Below are positions 10,883 to 22,100 of a DNA stretch of 64,000 nt, in pieces (within the stretch, counting starts at the first letter, position 1; each line of letters begins with the position of its first letter). The translations under genes and the position numbers were made by a program. Source of the DNA: WTGU01 sp965200925 (GTDB lineage: Bacteria; Pseudomonadota; Alphaproteobacteria; UBA828). Under the pieces are notes generated by a model. It saw only the letters and a program-made list of their open reading frames with translations, made no database searches and had not been told where the DNA came from. The DNA lies in the NCBI GenBank assembly GCA_965200925.1, contig OZ241738.1, positions 434,001 to 498,000 of the forward strand, in the 5' to 3' direction.

Positions 10883-11133
10883 CAGCCCCCGCCCGCGGCC
10901 GTGCGGGCGGCGATGCGGCATTCCGAACGTATCGGGGGGGGGGGGGGATCGCCCACCTTGACGACCACCTCACATTCGTCGCCGGCGCCGTCGACGATCT
11001 CCAAGACGTCGAGAACGTTCGCATAGCCGAGCGCCCGGCCGTCACTCCCGTCGTCCGATCCTTGACACACAGACGCGACGCCAAGGCGGTGGCCCCGTGT
11101 AAAATTATGACGGGGCAGGCTGAAGGTCTGCAT
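10759..11133 (-). CDS. Small unknown protein containing a homopolymer
   Basis: ATG 11133 follows a strong GGAGG. The first 62 residues look like a real protein (MQTFSLPRHNFTRGHRLGV, GYANVLDVLEIVDGAGD, ECEVVVKVGD), then the C14 tract gives a run of prolines. Everything after it (to the stop at 10759) is antisense to the autotransporter barrel and has no protein character. Either this is the N-terminus of a gene cut by the duplication, or a short protein whose end is set by tract length. I do not recognise the family. An RNA hairpin directly before the ATG may control it. Confidence 0.4.
   Translation of the reverse strand: MQTFSLPRHNFTRGHRLGVASVCQGSDDGSDGRALGYANVLDVLEIVDGAGDECEVVVKVGDPPPPPIRSECRIAARTAAGGGCYHLSRSSRRAPCSGSAAPSLRSARRPTATSGPNSNRVPSR
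10889..10910 (+). terminator. GC hairpin after autotransporter 2
   Basis: CCGCCCGC (10889-10896), a six-base loop, and GCGGGCGG (10903-10910) form a perfect 8-bp stem seven bases after the stop. There is no T run, so termination is a guess. The equivalent position after the giant gene has a poorer version. Confidence 0.35.
10934..10947. repeat. 14-base homopolymer (G14)
   Basis: Fourteen G on the plus strand. It sits exactly where homology between the 3' flanks of autotransporter 2 and the giant gene stops: both share GATGCGGCATTCCGAAC then about ATCGG. On the minus strand it lies inside the small ORF starting at 11133, at codon 63, so length changes would alter that protein's C-terminus. 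Confidence 0.8.
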
Positions 11134-11183
11134 GGGGGTCTCCTCCAAGCTGTGTGTCTCAAACCAAAGCTTCGGAGACCCCC
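11134..11183 (-). promoter_or_regulatory. Leader hairpin covering the start of the small ORF
   Basis: On the minus strand GGGGGTCTCC (11183-11174) pairs perfectly with GGAGACCCCC (11143-11134), immediately before the ATG at 11133. Inside, AAGCT pairs with AGCTT, extending the stem to about 15 bp around a 16-base loop. The ribosome-binding GGAGG overlaps the 3' arm, so the structure would mask it. It could be an autoregulatory or temperature-sensitive leader. The alternative is the inverted end of a small repeat element. Confidence 0.5.
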
Positions 11184-11378
11184 AACCCTCCTTCAAGGGC
11201 CGCGTCTCATATCTGTCCGAACTTGGTCACCCGGGGCGCGCTGCCAACGACCGCGAAAAAACGGGTATCAAATCCGGGTCTGCCGAAGCCGTTGGCACCG
11301 GGCGCTGGCGTCCCGACCATCCGGCCACGCCTGAATTCTCCAGACCCGAGGACGGCCCGAACGACGGAGGCGCCGAAC

Positions 11379-11756
11379 ATGGCCCGAAAGCGCGTATTCA
11401 TCAGCTTCGACTTCGACCACGACAACAGCCTTCGCGGCAATCTGGTCGCCCAGTTGGAACGCCCCGATTCGCTGTTCTCGATCGTCGATTGCTCGGTCAG
11501 GGCACCTTACGACGAGAAGTGGCGGCGGAAAGTCCGAAGCATCATCCGTAACACCGACCTTACCATCGTCATCTGCGGAGCCCATACCGACACGGCCAAG
11601 GGGGTGGCCGCCGAGATCACCATCACCCGGGAGGAGGGCAAGCCCTACTTTCTGTTGCGGGGTCACGCCAACTGCACCAAGCCGGCGATGGCCCGGGCGT
11701 CGGACGAGATTCACGACTGGAATTGGCCGAACCTTCAAAAACTGATCGGAAACTGA
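11379..11756 (+). CDS. TIR-like (ThsB/MTH538, DUF1863) protein
   Basis: A 125-residue protein beginning MARKRVFISFDFDHDNSLRG, the first strand and loop of the TIR-like DUF1863 fold. SVRAPYDEKWRRKVRSIIRN, LTIVICGAHTDTAKGVAAEI and EEGKPYFLL follow in the family order. In Thoeris systems ThsB proteins of this family sense phage and make a signalling nucleotide that activates the ThsA effector. ATG 11379 is chosen because GGAGG lies just upstream and the motif starts there. No ThsA or other SIR2/SLOG effector is adjacent, so it is an orphan or acts alone. Neighbours are a small unknown gene and methyltransferase debris. Confidence 0.75.
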   Translation: MARKRVFISFDFDHDNSLRGNLVAQLERPDSLFSIVDCSVRAPYDEKWRRKVRSIIRNTDLTIVICGAHTDTAKGVAAEITITREEGKPYFLLRGHANCTKPAMARASDEIHDWNWPNLQKLIGN

Positions 11757-11784
11757 TCGGAATAAGTAGATACGGGCTTTGGGG

Positions 11785-12420
11785 TTATTTGTTGGGGAAG
11801 AGGCCCGGATTCTCGCGGCGGGGGGTGCGGGCGGAGCGGGGGAGGACGGGGGCGCGGTCGCTGCGCCCGACGACGGACGGGGTGTCGAAGCACTTGCCGG
11901 CCAGGATTTCCGGGACGGTCAGCAGCTGCATCCGGGGGTAGGCGCGCCCCAACACGGCGAGGTCGCCGGCGCTCGCCATCTTGCGGGCGAAGTTGGCGCG
12001 TTTGCGCGGCCCCGGATCGTCCATCACGATCAGCCCGGCCATCGCCGCCTCGTCGTGCTCCAGGACGCTGTGCAGCGCGCGGACATCGGCGATGGTGACG
12101 TTCGCGCCGCCTTTCACCTCCAGCGCCATGCTGCGCAGGTCGCGCGCATCCGGCAGCGCGAAGTAGAGCCGCCCGTCGATCCCGCCGTCCGCCGTGCGCT
12201 TCGTCGTCACGAAGCCGTCCACCTGTTCGAGGGCCCATTTCTGGAAGTGGTACTTGTCGCGCTCCCACAGGTCGCGGGCGCCCTCGACGTTGCGCGGCAC
12301 GCCGTCGATGGTGAAGTCCTCGCCTTCGACCAGCCCGAGCCTGTCCTGCAAGCGCACCTTGGCGACGCGCTTGATCGCGTGGATGGCGATGTCGATGCCG
12401 CATACAGCCTTGTCGGGGCG
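11785..12420 (-). pseudogene. C-terminal part of a site-specific DNA methyltransferase
   Basis: The open frame from about 12420 down to 11785 reads KAVCGIDIAIHAIKRVAK, RLQDRLGLVEGEDF, DGVPRNVEGARDLW, KYHFQKWALEQVDGF, ADGGIDGRLYF and MALEVKGGANVTIADVRAL. This matches the C-terminal third of a family of adenine-specific methyltransferases that carry an Mrr-like tail. The catalytic NPP(Y/F) motif and SAM-binding part are absent; homology stops abruptly near 12420, next to a divergent restriction-gene fragment. It cannot be an active methyltransferase. A start at the internal GTG 12357 would give a 190-residue tail protein, which I consider unlikely to be functional. Confidence 0.7.
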
Positions 12421-12479
12421 ACAAACGGGAACGGCCGGACCGCGCCGGGTAGCGTTGTCCGGCTGGCGGGATTTCCGCG

Positions 12480-12609
12480 TTGTCGACCGAAGCCGACACC
12501 TGCCGGAAGTTCGTCGTTCCCAAGCTCCAAGCGGCGGGCTGGGACACGCCTCCGCACGTCATCAACGAGCGGCGGACCTTTACGGATGGGCGGATCATCT
12601 TCGTCGGGT
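12480..12609 (+). pseudogene. N-terminal fragment of a type I restriction subunit R
   Basis: TTG 12480 opens MSTEADTCRKFVVPKLQAAG, then WDTPPHVINERRTFTDGRI. This is the conserved start of a common HsdR class whose next residues lead to the PD-(D/E)XK site. Homology ends at about 12609, where the frame runs into unrelated low-complexity sequence. About 95% of the gene is missing. It is a different lineage from the intact hsdR at 39687-42827, which begins TRFTESEVEDAALEW. Confidence 0.65.
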
Positions 12610-12859
12610 GGAGGCCCGGCGTGGACGGTGAAGGCCCAGGGCCCAAGCGCGGTCGCTGTGACGCAGCTGGGGATCGTCCTTGCGCATGTCGAGGAGCCCG
12701 CGCGGCCCCAGGGTCCCGGGAAGGGGGACGGAGCGGATCCAGACGCCGGTTCTGGCCGGGTGATGGCCTCTCCCGGCCGCGTTCCGGCTACAGCGCCGCC
12801 CGGACGGGCTGGTCGTCTGCGAGCACCCGACGCAGTTTCCGCCTCCGGTCCGGGGCGCC
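12610..12859. other. Unassigned relic sequence
   Basis: Between the hsdR fragment and the higA fragment. Some minus-strand sequence (GPRGLLDMRKDDPQLRHSD) is gene-like but has no start or end. I cannot assign it. Confidence 0.25.
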
Positions 12860-13066
12860 TCAACTTGAAGCGTGCAGCCGGCTGTCGTTGTCCAGCGAAG
12901 ACAGACGGGCGATCTCCGCACCGTGCTTCCGCTCCGCGAGCCGTAGATCGTAGAGCTTCTGAAGATTGAGCCAGAACTCGCCCGACGTCCCGAAGAAGCG
13001 CCCCAGGCGCAGCGGGGTGTCCGCGGGCGCTCCCGGACGAACGGCGCCTTTGTCACCCGGAGATGA
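12860..13066 (-). pseudogene. C-terminal fragment of a HigA-type antitoxin
   Basis: The minus-strand frame ending at 12860 reads ADTPLRLGRFFGTSGEFWLN, then LQKLYDLRLAERKHGAEI. This is the highly conserved C-terminal half of HigA antitoxins. The N-terminal XRE DNA-binding helices and any start codon are missing; the frame opens after a TGA near 13068. No HigB toxin is recognisable beside it. Confidence 0.7.
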
Positions 13067-13122
13067 CGTTCACGGGTATGCAGGAAATTTCCCCCCTCCC
13101 CGAATCATTGTAGAATCCAGAG

Positions 13123-16100
13123 ATGAAAGGTGCGGGAAAGCGCGGCAGGGGCGCCGTGTGGCGTGCCTTGGTCGGGGGGGGGGGTGCCCTCGCGGGGGTG
13201 GCGTTCGCGCACGCCGCTGCGGCGCATAACGGCGCCCCGGACTGGCACCAGCGCCTCTACAACCCGCACATGCTGGACCAGCCGCGCATCGTCTCCCGCC
13301 CGGCCTCGGGCGATACCTACTATCCGGGGGAGACGATCACGGTCTACGTCCCCTGGGGGCGCACCCAGACCCGCACCAGCATCTCGGTCAACTCGGTGGC
13401 CACGGTCCAGCTCGTGCTCACGGTGGGCGGCGCGCAACGCACGCTCACCGGCATCTGGGAGGACCGGAGCGCCCGCTACGGCCCGGCCTTTACCATCCGC
13501 CGCCTCTATTTCGACTACGTGGTGCAGGCAGGCGACCGCGACACCGACGGCGTCAGCCTCGTCGAGAACGCGCTGAGCTCCCCCGGCAACGCCGAGAGCG
13601 GCATCAGGGGCACGGCCGGCACCAGCTTCCGGCAGTTCGAGCTGGAAAAACTGCTGCACGGCTTCGGCGCCCAGTCCGGGCACAAGGTGGATACGCCGGC
13701 GCCGAGCTTCGCCGGGGTGTCGAGCCCGAGCCTGATCCTCTACAGCTGCGGGGCGTTCGATGACTGCGGATCGGCGAGCCACCGGCTGCCGACGCTCTCG
13801 AACGCGGCCGCGGCGCACAACGTCACCTACTCGGTGACGCCAGCGCGGCCGCTGCCGAGCGGGCTCGTGCTGGACTCGTCCACGGCGACGATCACCGGCT
13901 CGCATAGCGCGGCGTCGGCGCGGCAGAGCTACACGCTGCGGGCGACGGACGGGTTCAACCGCACGGCCGACCTGACCTTCAACCTGGAGGTGCGGGACGA
14001 TGTGGGGATCGAATCGATCACGGTCACGTCGAACCCCGGGAGCGACAAGACCTACGGCAAGAACGGGGATTTCGGGACCAACGACACCATCACCGTGCGG
14101 GTCGATTTCAGCCGCAACATCGGCAGCATCATCCGAAGCAACGTCTGTCTGAACATCCGCATCGGCAGCAACACGCGCCGCGTGTGCAACCCGACCGGGG
14201 CCACCCGGCAGGACAAGCTCGATTTCAGCTATGCGGTGGTGGAGGGCGACTGGGACGGCGACGGCATCAGCTTTCCGGCCAACCCGATGGGCGCCGGCAA
14301 GTCCGGCTATCTGCGTTTCTACCGTGCCGGCATCGGCGGCGGCGACAACCGGGTGGACCGGAGTTTCGGGGCGGTGCTGGACGACCCGAACCACAAGGTG
14401 CGCGGGCGCCAGACCATGCCCAGCTTCGGCACGACCGCCAGCCCGTCCTTCAGCTGGGTGAAGGACAACGCGGTCTCCCAGGTGTTGCCGGCGGCGACCG
14501 GCGGCGACGGCGGCCTGACCTACAGCGTCAAGGAGGGCCTGCCGGACGGGCTGGTCTTCACCGCGGCGACGCGCACGCTCTCGGGCACGCCGACCGCGGT
14601 GCAGGGCGCGACGAACTACACGCTGGTCGCGACCGACGGGGACGGTGACAAGGCGGAGCTGCGCTTCTCCATCGAGATCGAGGAGATCGCCGTGTCCATC
14701 TCCTCGCCGAGCGTGGCGGAAGGGGCGGCGGGGGAGACGGCAACGCTGCCCTTCGCGGTGACCCTGAACCGGGCGCCGGGGCGGCAGGTGACGGTGGGTT
14801 GGGCGGCGGCCGCGGACCCGGGCACGGCGGCCTCCGGCGCCGACTACACGGCGTTCTCCGGGGGCACGCTGACCTTCGCCGCCACGGACACGAGCAAGAC
14901 CGTCGAGGTGACGGTGACGGGCGACGCGCTGGACGAGCCCGACGAGACGATCCGCATCGCGCTGTCCAACCCCTCCGGGGCGGTGGTCGGGAGCGCGTCG
15001 ACCGGGGTGGGGACGATCACCGACGACGACCCGACGCCGACCTTGACGCTGGCGCTGTCGGACCCGGACGCGGGGCGTCCGGACACCATCCGGGAGAGCG
15101 GGGCCGGCAACGCGACGACGGTGACGGCGAGCCTGAGCGGCGGGACCTCGGGCGAGGCGCTCACGGTGACGGTGTCGGCGGCCTCGACCTACGCGGCGCT
15201 GGCCGCGGACGGCGGCTTCAGCCTGAGCGCGGCGCGGACGCTGACCATCGCTGCCGGGCAGGCGGCGAGCGCGGGCACGGTGACGATCACCGCGACGGAC
15301 GACATCGTCGACTCGGCGGACAAGACGGCGACGGTGAGCGGGGCGGTGGCCGGCGGTCACGGGCTGGTGGCGGCGCCGGCGGCCCTGACCTTGACCATCG
15401 CGGACGAGGACTCGCGGCCGAGCTCGGCGCTCGCGCTCGCCCCGGCGTCGATTTCGGAATCGGGCGGCGTGGCGACGGTGACCGCGACCCTGAGCCACCC
15501 CTCGGCCGAGGCGGTGACGATCGCGGTATCGGCGACGGCGTCCACGGGCGCGGTGGACGGCGACTTCGCCCTGAGCACGGCGAACACGCTGACCGTCGCC
15601 GCCGGGCGGACGACGAGCGCGGGCGTGGTGACGGTGACCGCGGAACCGAACAACACGGATTCGCCGGACAAGCAGGTGACGGTGAAGGGCTCGGCGTCGG
15701 GCACGCTCGGGGCGGCGGACCCGCCGGACGCGACGCTGACGCTGCGCGACGACGACGGGGCGCCCACGGTCTCGCTGGTGCTGTCGTCGTCGTCGATCGC
15801 CGAGAACGGCGGTGTGGCGACGGTGAGCGCGGCGCTGGGCGGCGCGTCGAGCGAGGCGGTGACGGTGACGGTCGCGGCGGCGGCGGTGGCGGCGTCGGGC
15901 GCGGTGGCGGACGATTTCGGCCTGAGCGGGGGCACGACGCTGACCATCGCGGCGAACGCCACGACGAGCACCGGGACGGTGACGATCACGGCCAGCGACA
16001 ACGACGTGGACGCGCCGGACAAGCGGGTGACGGTCTCCGGCACGGCGGCGGGCGGCAACGGGGTCGCGGACCCGGCGAGTGCGACGCTGACGCTGGCCGA

Positions 16101-19100
16101 CGACGAGGCGCTGCCGACGGCGACGCTGGCGCTGGCGCCCGCGTCGATCGCGGAGGCGGGCGGGCTGGCCACGGTCACGGCGACGCTCTCGGGGGCGTCG
16201 AGCGCGGCGACGACGCTCACGGTGACGGCGGCGGCGGGGGCGCACGCGGCGGCCGGCGACTTCACCCTGAGCGCGGCGGCGACGCTGACCATCGCCGCTG
16301 GGGAGACGGCGAGCGCCGGGACGGTGACGGTCACCGCCGTCGCCGACACGACCGACTCCCCCGACAAGCTGGTCACGGTCGGCGCAACGGCGGCCGGGGG
16401 CAACGGCATCGCGGACCCGGCCGCGGCGACGCTGACCGTCATGGACGACGACGCCCTGCCGACGCTGACCTTGACGCTTTCGCCCTCGACCATCGACGAG
16501 AGCGGGGCGGGCAGCACGGCGACGGTGACGGCGGCGCTCTCGCACCCGTCGAGCGAAGCGGTGACGGTCACGGTGGCCGCGGCGGCAGGTAGCGGGGCGG
16601 TCGCGGCGGACTTTACCTTGAGCACGGCGACGACTCTGACCATCGCGGCGGGATCGACGACGAGCGCGGGCTTGGTGACGGTGACGGCGAATGGCAACTC
16701 GGTGGATTCGCCGAACAAGTCGGTGACGGTCTCGGGCACCGCGGCGGGGGGCAACAGTGTGGCGAACCCGTCGAACGTGACCCTGACGATCACGGACGAC
16801 GACGCCTTGCCGACGGTTGCGTTGGTGCTCTCGGCCTCGTCGATTACGGAGACGGGCGGCATCTCGACGGTGACGGCGACGCTTTCGGGTGCGTCGAGCG
16901 AAGCGGTGACGGTGACGGTGGCGGCCGCCGCAGGGGCCGGGGCGGTCGTGGGCGACTTTACCTTGAGCACGGCGACGACGCTGACCTTCGCGGCCAACGC
17001 GACCACCAGCACGGGTTTGGTGACGGTGAGGGCGAACGGCAACGCCGTGGATTCGCCGAACAAGTCGGTGACGGTTTCGGGAACCGCGGCGGGGGGCAAC
17101 AACGTGGCGAACCCGCCGAACGTGACGCTGACGCTGGAGGACGACGATGCCTTGCCGACGGTTGCGTTGGTGCTCTCGGCCTCGTCGATTACGGAGACGG
17201 GCGGCATCTCGACGGTGACGGCGACGCTTTCGGGTGCGTCGAGCGAAGCGGTGACGGTGACGGTGGCGGCCGCCGCAGGGGCCGGGGCGGTCGTGGGCGA
17301 CTTTACCTTGAGCACGGCGACGACGCTGACCTTCGCGGCCAACGCGACCACCAGCACGGGCTTGGTGACGGTGAGGGCGAACGGCAACGACGTGGATTCG
17401 CCGAACAAGTCGGTGACGGTCTCGGGCACCGCGGCGGGGGGCAACGGGGTCGCGAATCCGCCGAACGTGACGCTGACGTTGGAGGACGACGAAGTCTTGC
17501 CGACGGTTGCGCTGGTTCTGGATCCGGCGTCGATTTCTGAGACGGGCGGTGTTTCGACGGTGACGGCGGGGTTGTCGGGTCCGTCGAGCGCGGCGGTGAC
17601 GGTGACGGTGGCCGCGGCCGCGGGGACCGGGGCGGTCGTGGGCGACTTCACGCTGAGCACGGCGACGACTCTGACCATCGCGGCGGGGACGACGGAGAGC
17701 GCGGGTCTGGTGACGGTGACGGCGAACGGCAACGTCGTGGATTCGCCGAACAAGTCGGTGACGGTTTCGGGCGCGGCGGCGGGGGGCCACGGGGTGGCGG
17801 CCCCGCCGGCCGTGACGCTGACGCTGGAGGACGACGATGCGACGGCGACGGCGGCGCTGGTGCTGACCCCGTCCTCGATCCTGGAGAACGGGGAGGTGTC
17901 GACGGTGACGGCGACGCTCTCGCACCCGACGACCGAGGCGACGACGTTGACGGTCGCGGCGGCGGCGGGGGCGAACGCGGTGGCGGCGGACTTCACGCTG
18001 AGCACGGCGGCGACGCTGACGATCGCGGCGGGGGCGACGACGAGCGCGGGTCTGGTGACGGTGAGGGCGAACGACAACACCCTGGCGTCGGGGATGAAGT
18101 CGGTGACGGTGTCGGCGACGGCTTCGGGCGGTCGCGGCGTGGCGGCCCCGTCGGACGCGACGCTGACGATCCGGGACGACGAATACGGGCTGGACGTGGG
18201 CTCGGTGACGGGTCAGGCGACGGAGGCGGGGGGGACTGCGACGTTCACGGTGGTGTTGCAGACGCAGCCTTCGGAGGCGGTGACGGTGTCGGTGTCGAGC
18301 CAGGATACGGGCGAGGGCGCGGCGTCGCCGCCGTCGCTGACCTTCACGATGGGGAACTGGAGCACGGCGCAGACGGTGACGGTGACGGGGGTTCAGGACA
18401 CGATCGACGACGGCGACGTGGACTGGAAGGTGCGTCTCGACCCGGCCAGCGGCGATGCCGACTACGACGGCCTGGCGAACGTGGACGTGGAGGTGACGAC
18501 GACGGACGACGACGGCGCGCCGGGTGTGGCGCTGTCGCTGAACCCGGCATCGGTCTCGGAGGACGGCGGCGTGTCGACGGTGACGGCGAAGCTGTCGCGC
18601 CCGTCGGGTTCGGCGACGACGTTGACGGTGACGGCGGTCTCCGGTTCCTACACGGTGGGAACGGATGCGACCATCGTGATTGCGGCCGGGGCGACGACGG
18701 CGGCCTCGGATACGGCGACGGTGGCGGCGGTAGACAACGCCACCGACGAGCCGGACCGGACGCCGACGGTGACGGCGACGGTGGCGAACGACCGTGCGAC
18801 GGAGGACGGGACGACGCTATCGGTGACGGGGGCGGTGCTGACGCTGACGGACGACGACGCGGCGCCGGGTGTGGCGCTGTCGCTGGCGCCGACGTCGGTT
18901 TCGGAGAACGGCGGGATTGCGACGGTGACGGCGATGCTCTCGAACCCGTCGTCGGAGCCATCGACGGTGACGGTGGCGGCGGTTTCGGGGGCGTACACGG
19001 TGGGCACGGACGCGACCATCACGATTGCGGCGGGCGCCACCACGGCGGCCTCGGACACGGTGTTGGTGACGGCGGTGGACGACAGCATCCACCAGGGCGC

Positions 19101-22100
19101 GGCCGGGCGCAGCGTGACGGTGACGGCGGCGCTGACCAACGGCCAAGGCGCGGGGGCGGTGACGGGGGCGGCGCTGACCTTGACCGACGACGAGACCCTG
19201 CCGACGGTGGCGCTGGCGCTCTCCGCGTCGTCGATTACGGAGACGGGCGGCGTTGCGACGGTGACGGCGACGCTCTCCGGCCCGTCGAGCGAAGCGGTGA
19301 CGGTGACGGTGGCAGCGGCCGCCGGAACCGGCGCGGTCGTGGACGACTTCACCTTGAGCACGGCGACGACGCTGACCTTCGCGGCGGGGGCGACGACGAG
19401 CGCGGGCCTGGTGACGGTGACGGCGAACGGCAACGCGGTGGACTCGCCGAACAAGTCGGTGACGGTTTCGGGAACGGCGGCGGGCGGCAACGGCGTCGCC
19501 AATCCGCCGAACGTGACCCTGACCCTGGAGGACGACGACGCCTTGCCGACGGTGGCGCTGGCGCTCTCCGCGTCGTCGATTTCGGAGACGGGCGGGGTTT
19601 CGACGGTGACGGCGACGCTTTCGGGTCCGTCGAGCGCAGCGGTGACGGTGACGGTGGGAGCGGCCGCCGGGGCTGGGGCGGTGGCGGCGGACTTCACCTT
19701 GAGCACGGCGGCGACCCTGACCTTCGCGGCGGGCGCGACGACGAGCGCGGGGCTGGTGACGGTGAGGGCGAACGGCAACGACGTGGATTCACCGAACAAG
19801 TCGGTGACGGTCTCGGGCGCGGCGGCGGGCGGCAACGGCGTGGCGAACCCGCCCAACCTGACCCTGACGCTGGAGGACGACGACGCCTTGCCGACGGTGG
19901 CGTTGGCGCTCTCCTCCACGTCGATTTCGGAGACGGGCGGCATCTCCACGGTGACGGCGACGCTTTCGGGCAAGTCGAGCGCAGCGGTGACGGTGACGGT
20001 GGCGGCGGCCGCGGGGACCGGCGCGGTCGCGGACGACTTCACCTTGAGCACGGCGGCGACGCTGACCTTCGCGGCCAACGCGACCACCAGCACGGGCTTG
20101 GTGACGGTGACGGCGAACGGCAACTCGGTGGATTCGCCGAACAAGTCGGTGACGGTTTCGGGAACGGCGGCAGGCGGCAACGGGGTCACGGCCCCGCTGA
20201 ACGTGACGCTGACGCTGACGGACGACGACGCCCTGCCGACGGTTGCGCTGGCGCTCTCCTCCACGTCGATTTCGGAGACGGGCGGCATCTCGACGGTGAC
20301 GGCGACGCTTTCGGGCAAGTCGAGCGCTGCTGTGACGGTGACGGTGGCTGCGGCCGCAGGGACCGGGGCGCTCGCGGCGGACTTCACGCAGTCCGGGACG
20401 ACTCTGACCATCGCGGCCGGGGCGACGACGAGCGCGGGCGAAGTGACGGTGACGGCGAACGGCAACGACGTGGATTCTCTGAACAAGTCTGTGACGGTCT
20501 CGGGGACTGCGGCGGGCGGCAACAGCGTGGCGAACCCGTCGAACGTGACCCTGACGCTGGAGGACGACGAGACGCTGCCGACGGTGGCGCTGGCGCTCTC
20601 GGACTCGTCGATTTCGGAGACGGGCGGGGTTTCGACGGTGACGGCGACGCTCTCCGGCCCGTCGAGCGAAGCGGTGACGGTGACGGTGGCAGCGGCCGCC
20701 GGAACCGGCGCGGTCGTGGACGACTTCACCTTGAGCACGGCGACGACGCTGACCTTCGCGGCGGGTTCGACGGAGAGCGCGGGTCTGGTGACGGTGACGG
20801 CGAACGGCAACGACGTGGATTCGCCGAACAAGTCTGTGACGGTCTCGGGGACCGCGGCGGGGGGCAACGGGGTCACGGCCCCGCCGAACGTGACGCTGAC
20901 GCTGACGGACGACGATGCCTTGCCGACGGTTGCGCTGGCGCTCTCCGACACGTCGATTTCGGAGACGGGCGGGGTTTCGACGGTTACGGCGACGCTCTCG
21001 GGCAAGTCGAGTGCGGCGGTGACGCTCACGGTGTCGGCCGCCGCGGTGGCGTCGACGGGCGCGGTGTCGGGGGACTTCGCCCTGTCGAGCGCGACGACGC
21101 TCACCATCGCGGCCGGGGCCACCGTCAGCGCGGGCACGGTGATGGTGACGGCGCAGGACAACGCCGCCGACGAGCCGGACATCGAGGTGCGGGTGTCGGC
21201 GACGGCGGCGGGGGGCAACGGGGCGGCGGCGCCGTCGGCGGTGACGCTGACCATCCGCGACGACGAGGGTCCGCCGACGGTGACGCTGGCGTTGACGCCT
21301 TCGACCATCGACGAGAGCGGGACGGGCAGCACGGCGTCGGTGACGGCGACGCTGAACCGGGCGTCGAGCGCGGCGACGACGGTCACGGTGTCGGTCGCGC
21401 CGGTGGCCTCGACCGGCGCGGCGGCGGGCGACTACACGCTGTCGAGCGCGAACACGTTGACCATCGCGGCGGGGGCGACGACCAGCAGCGGCACGGTGAC
21501 GGTGGCGGCGGTGGACAACGACACCGATGCGCCGAACCGGCAGGCGACGGTTTCGGGAGCGGCGGTCAACGCCCAGAGCGTGCAGCAGCCGATCGCCCGG
21601 ACGCTGACCATCACCGACGACGACACGGCGCCGGACGCGACCTTGGCGCTGTCGTCTTCGTCGGTCTCGGAGAACGGCGGCATGACGACGGTGACGGCGA
21701 CCTTGAACCGGCGTTCGGCGCAGGCGACGACGGTGACGGTGCAGGCGGTGTCGGGGGCGTTCACGGTGGGTTCGGGGGCGGCGTCGCGGATCGTGGTCGC
21801 GGCCGGAGCGACGTCGAGTCCAGACGGGGTGGCGCTCACGGCGGTGGACAACGACGTGGACGTGGCGGACCGGCAGGTGACGGTGACGGCGGTGCTGGCC
21901 AACGGCCACGGCGCGGGCACGGTGTCCGGGGGCGGGGTTGCGCTGACGCTGACCGACGACGATACGGCGGGGATCGCGGTGTCTCCGGCGACGTCGACCG
22001 GCTCGCGGCTGGAGACGACGGAATCTGCCGGGACGGCCACGTTCACGGTGAAGCTGGCGACGGAGCCGACGGGGGACGTGGAGATCGGCGTGGCGAGTTC

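Noticed and set aside
16800..20950. Regular DNA repeats that could be taken for a CRISPR array
   Set aside because: The period is about 330 bp and the whole unit is coding sequence for Calx-beta modules; there are no short repeats with unique spacers.
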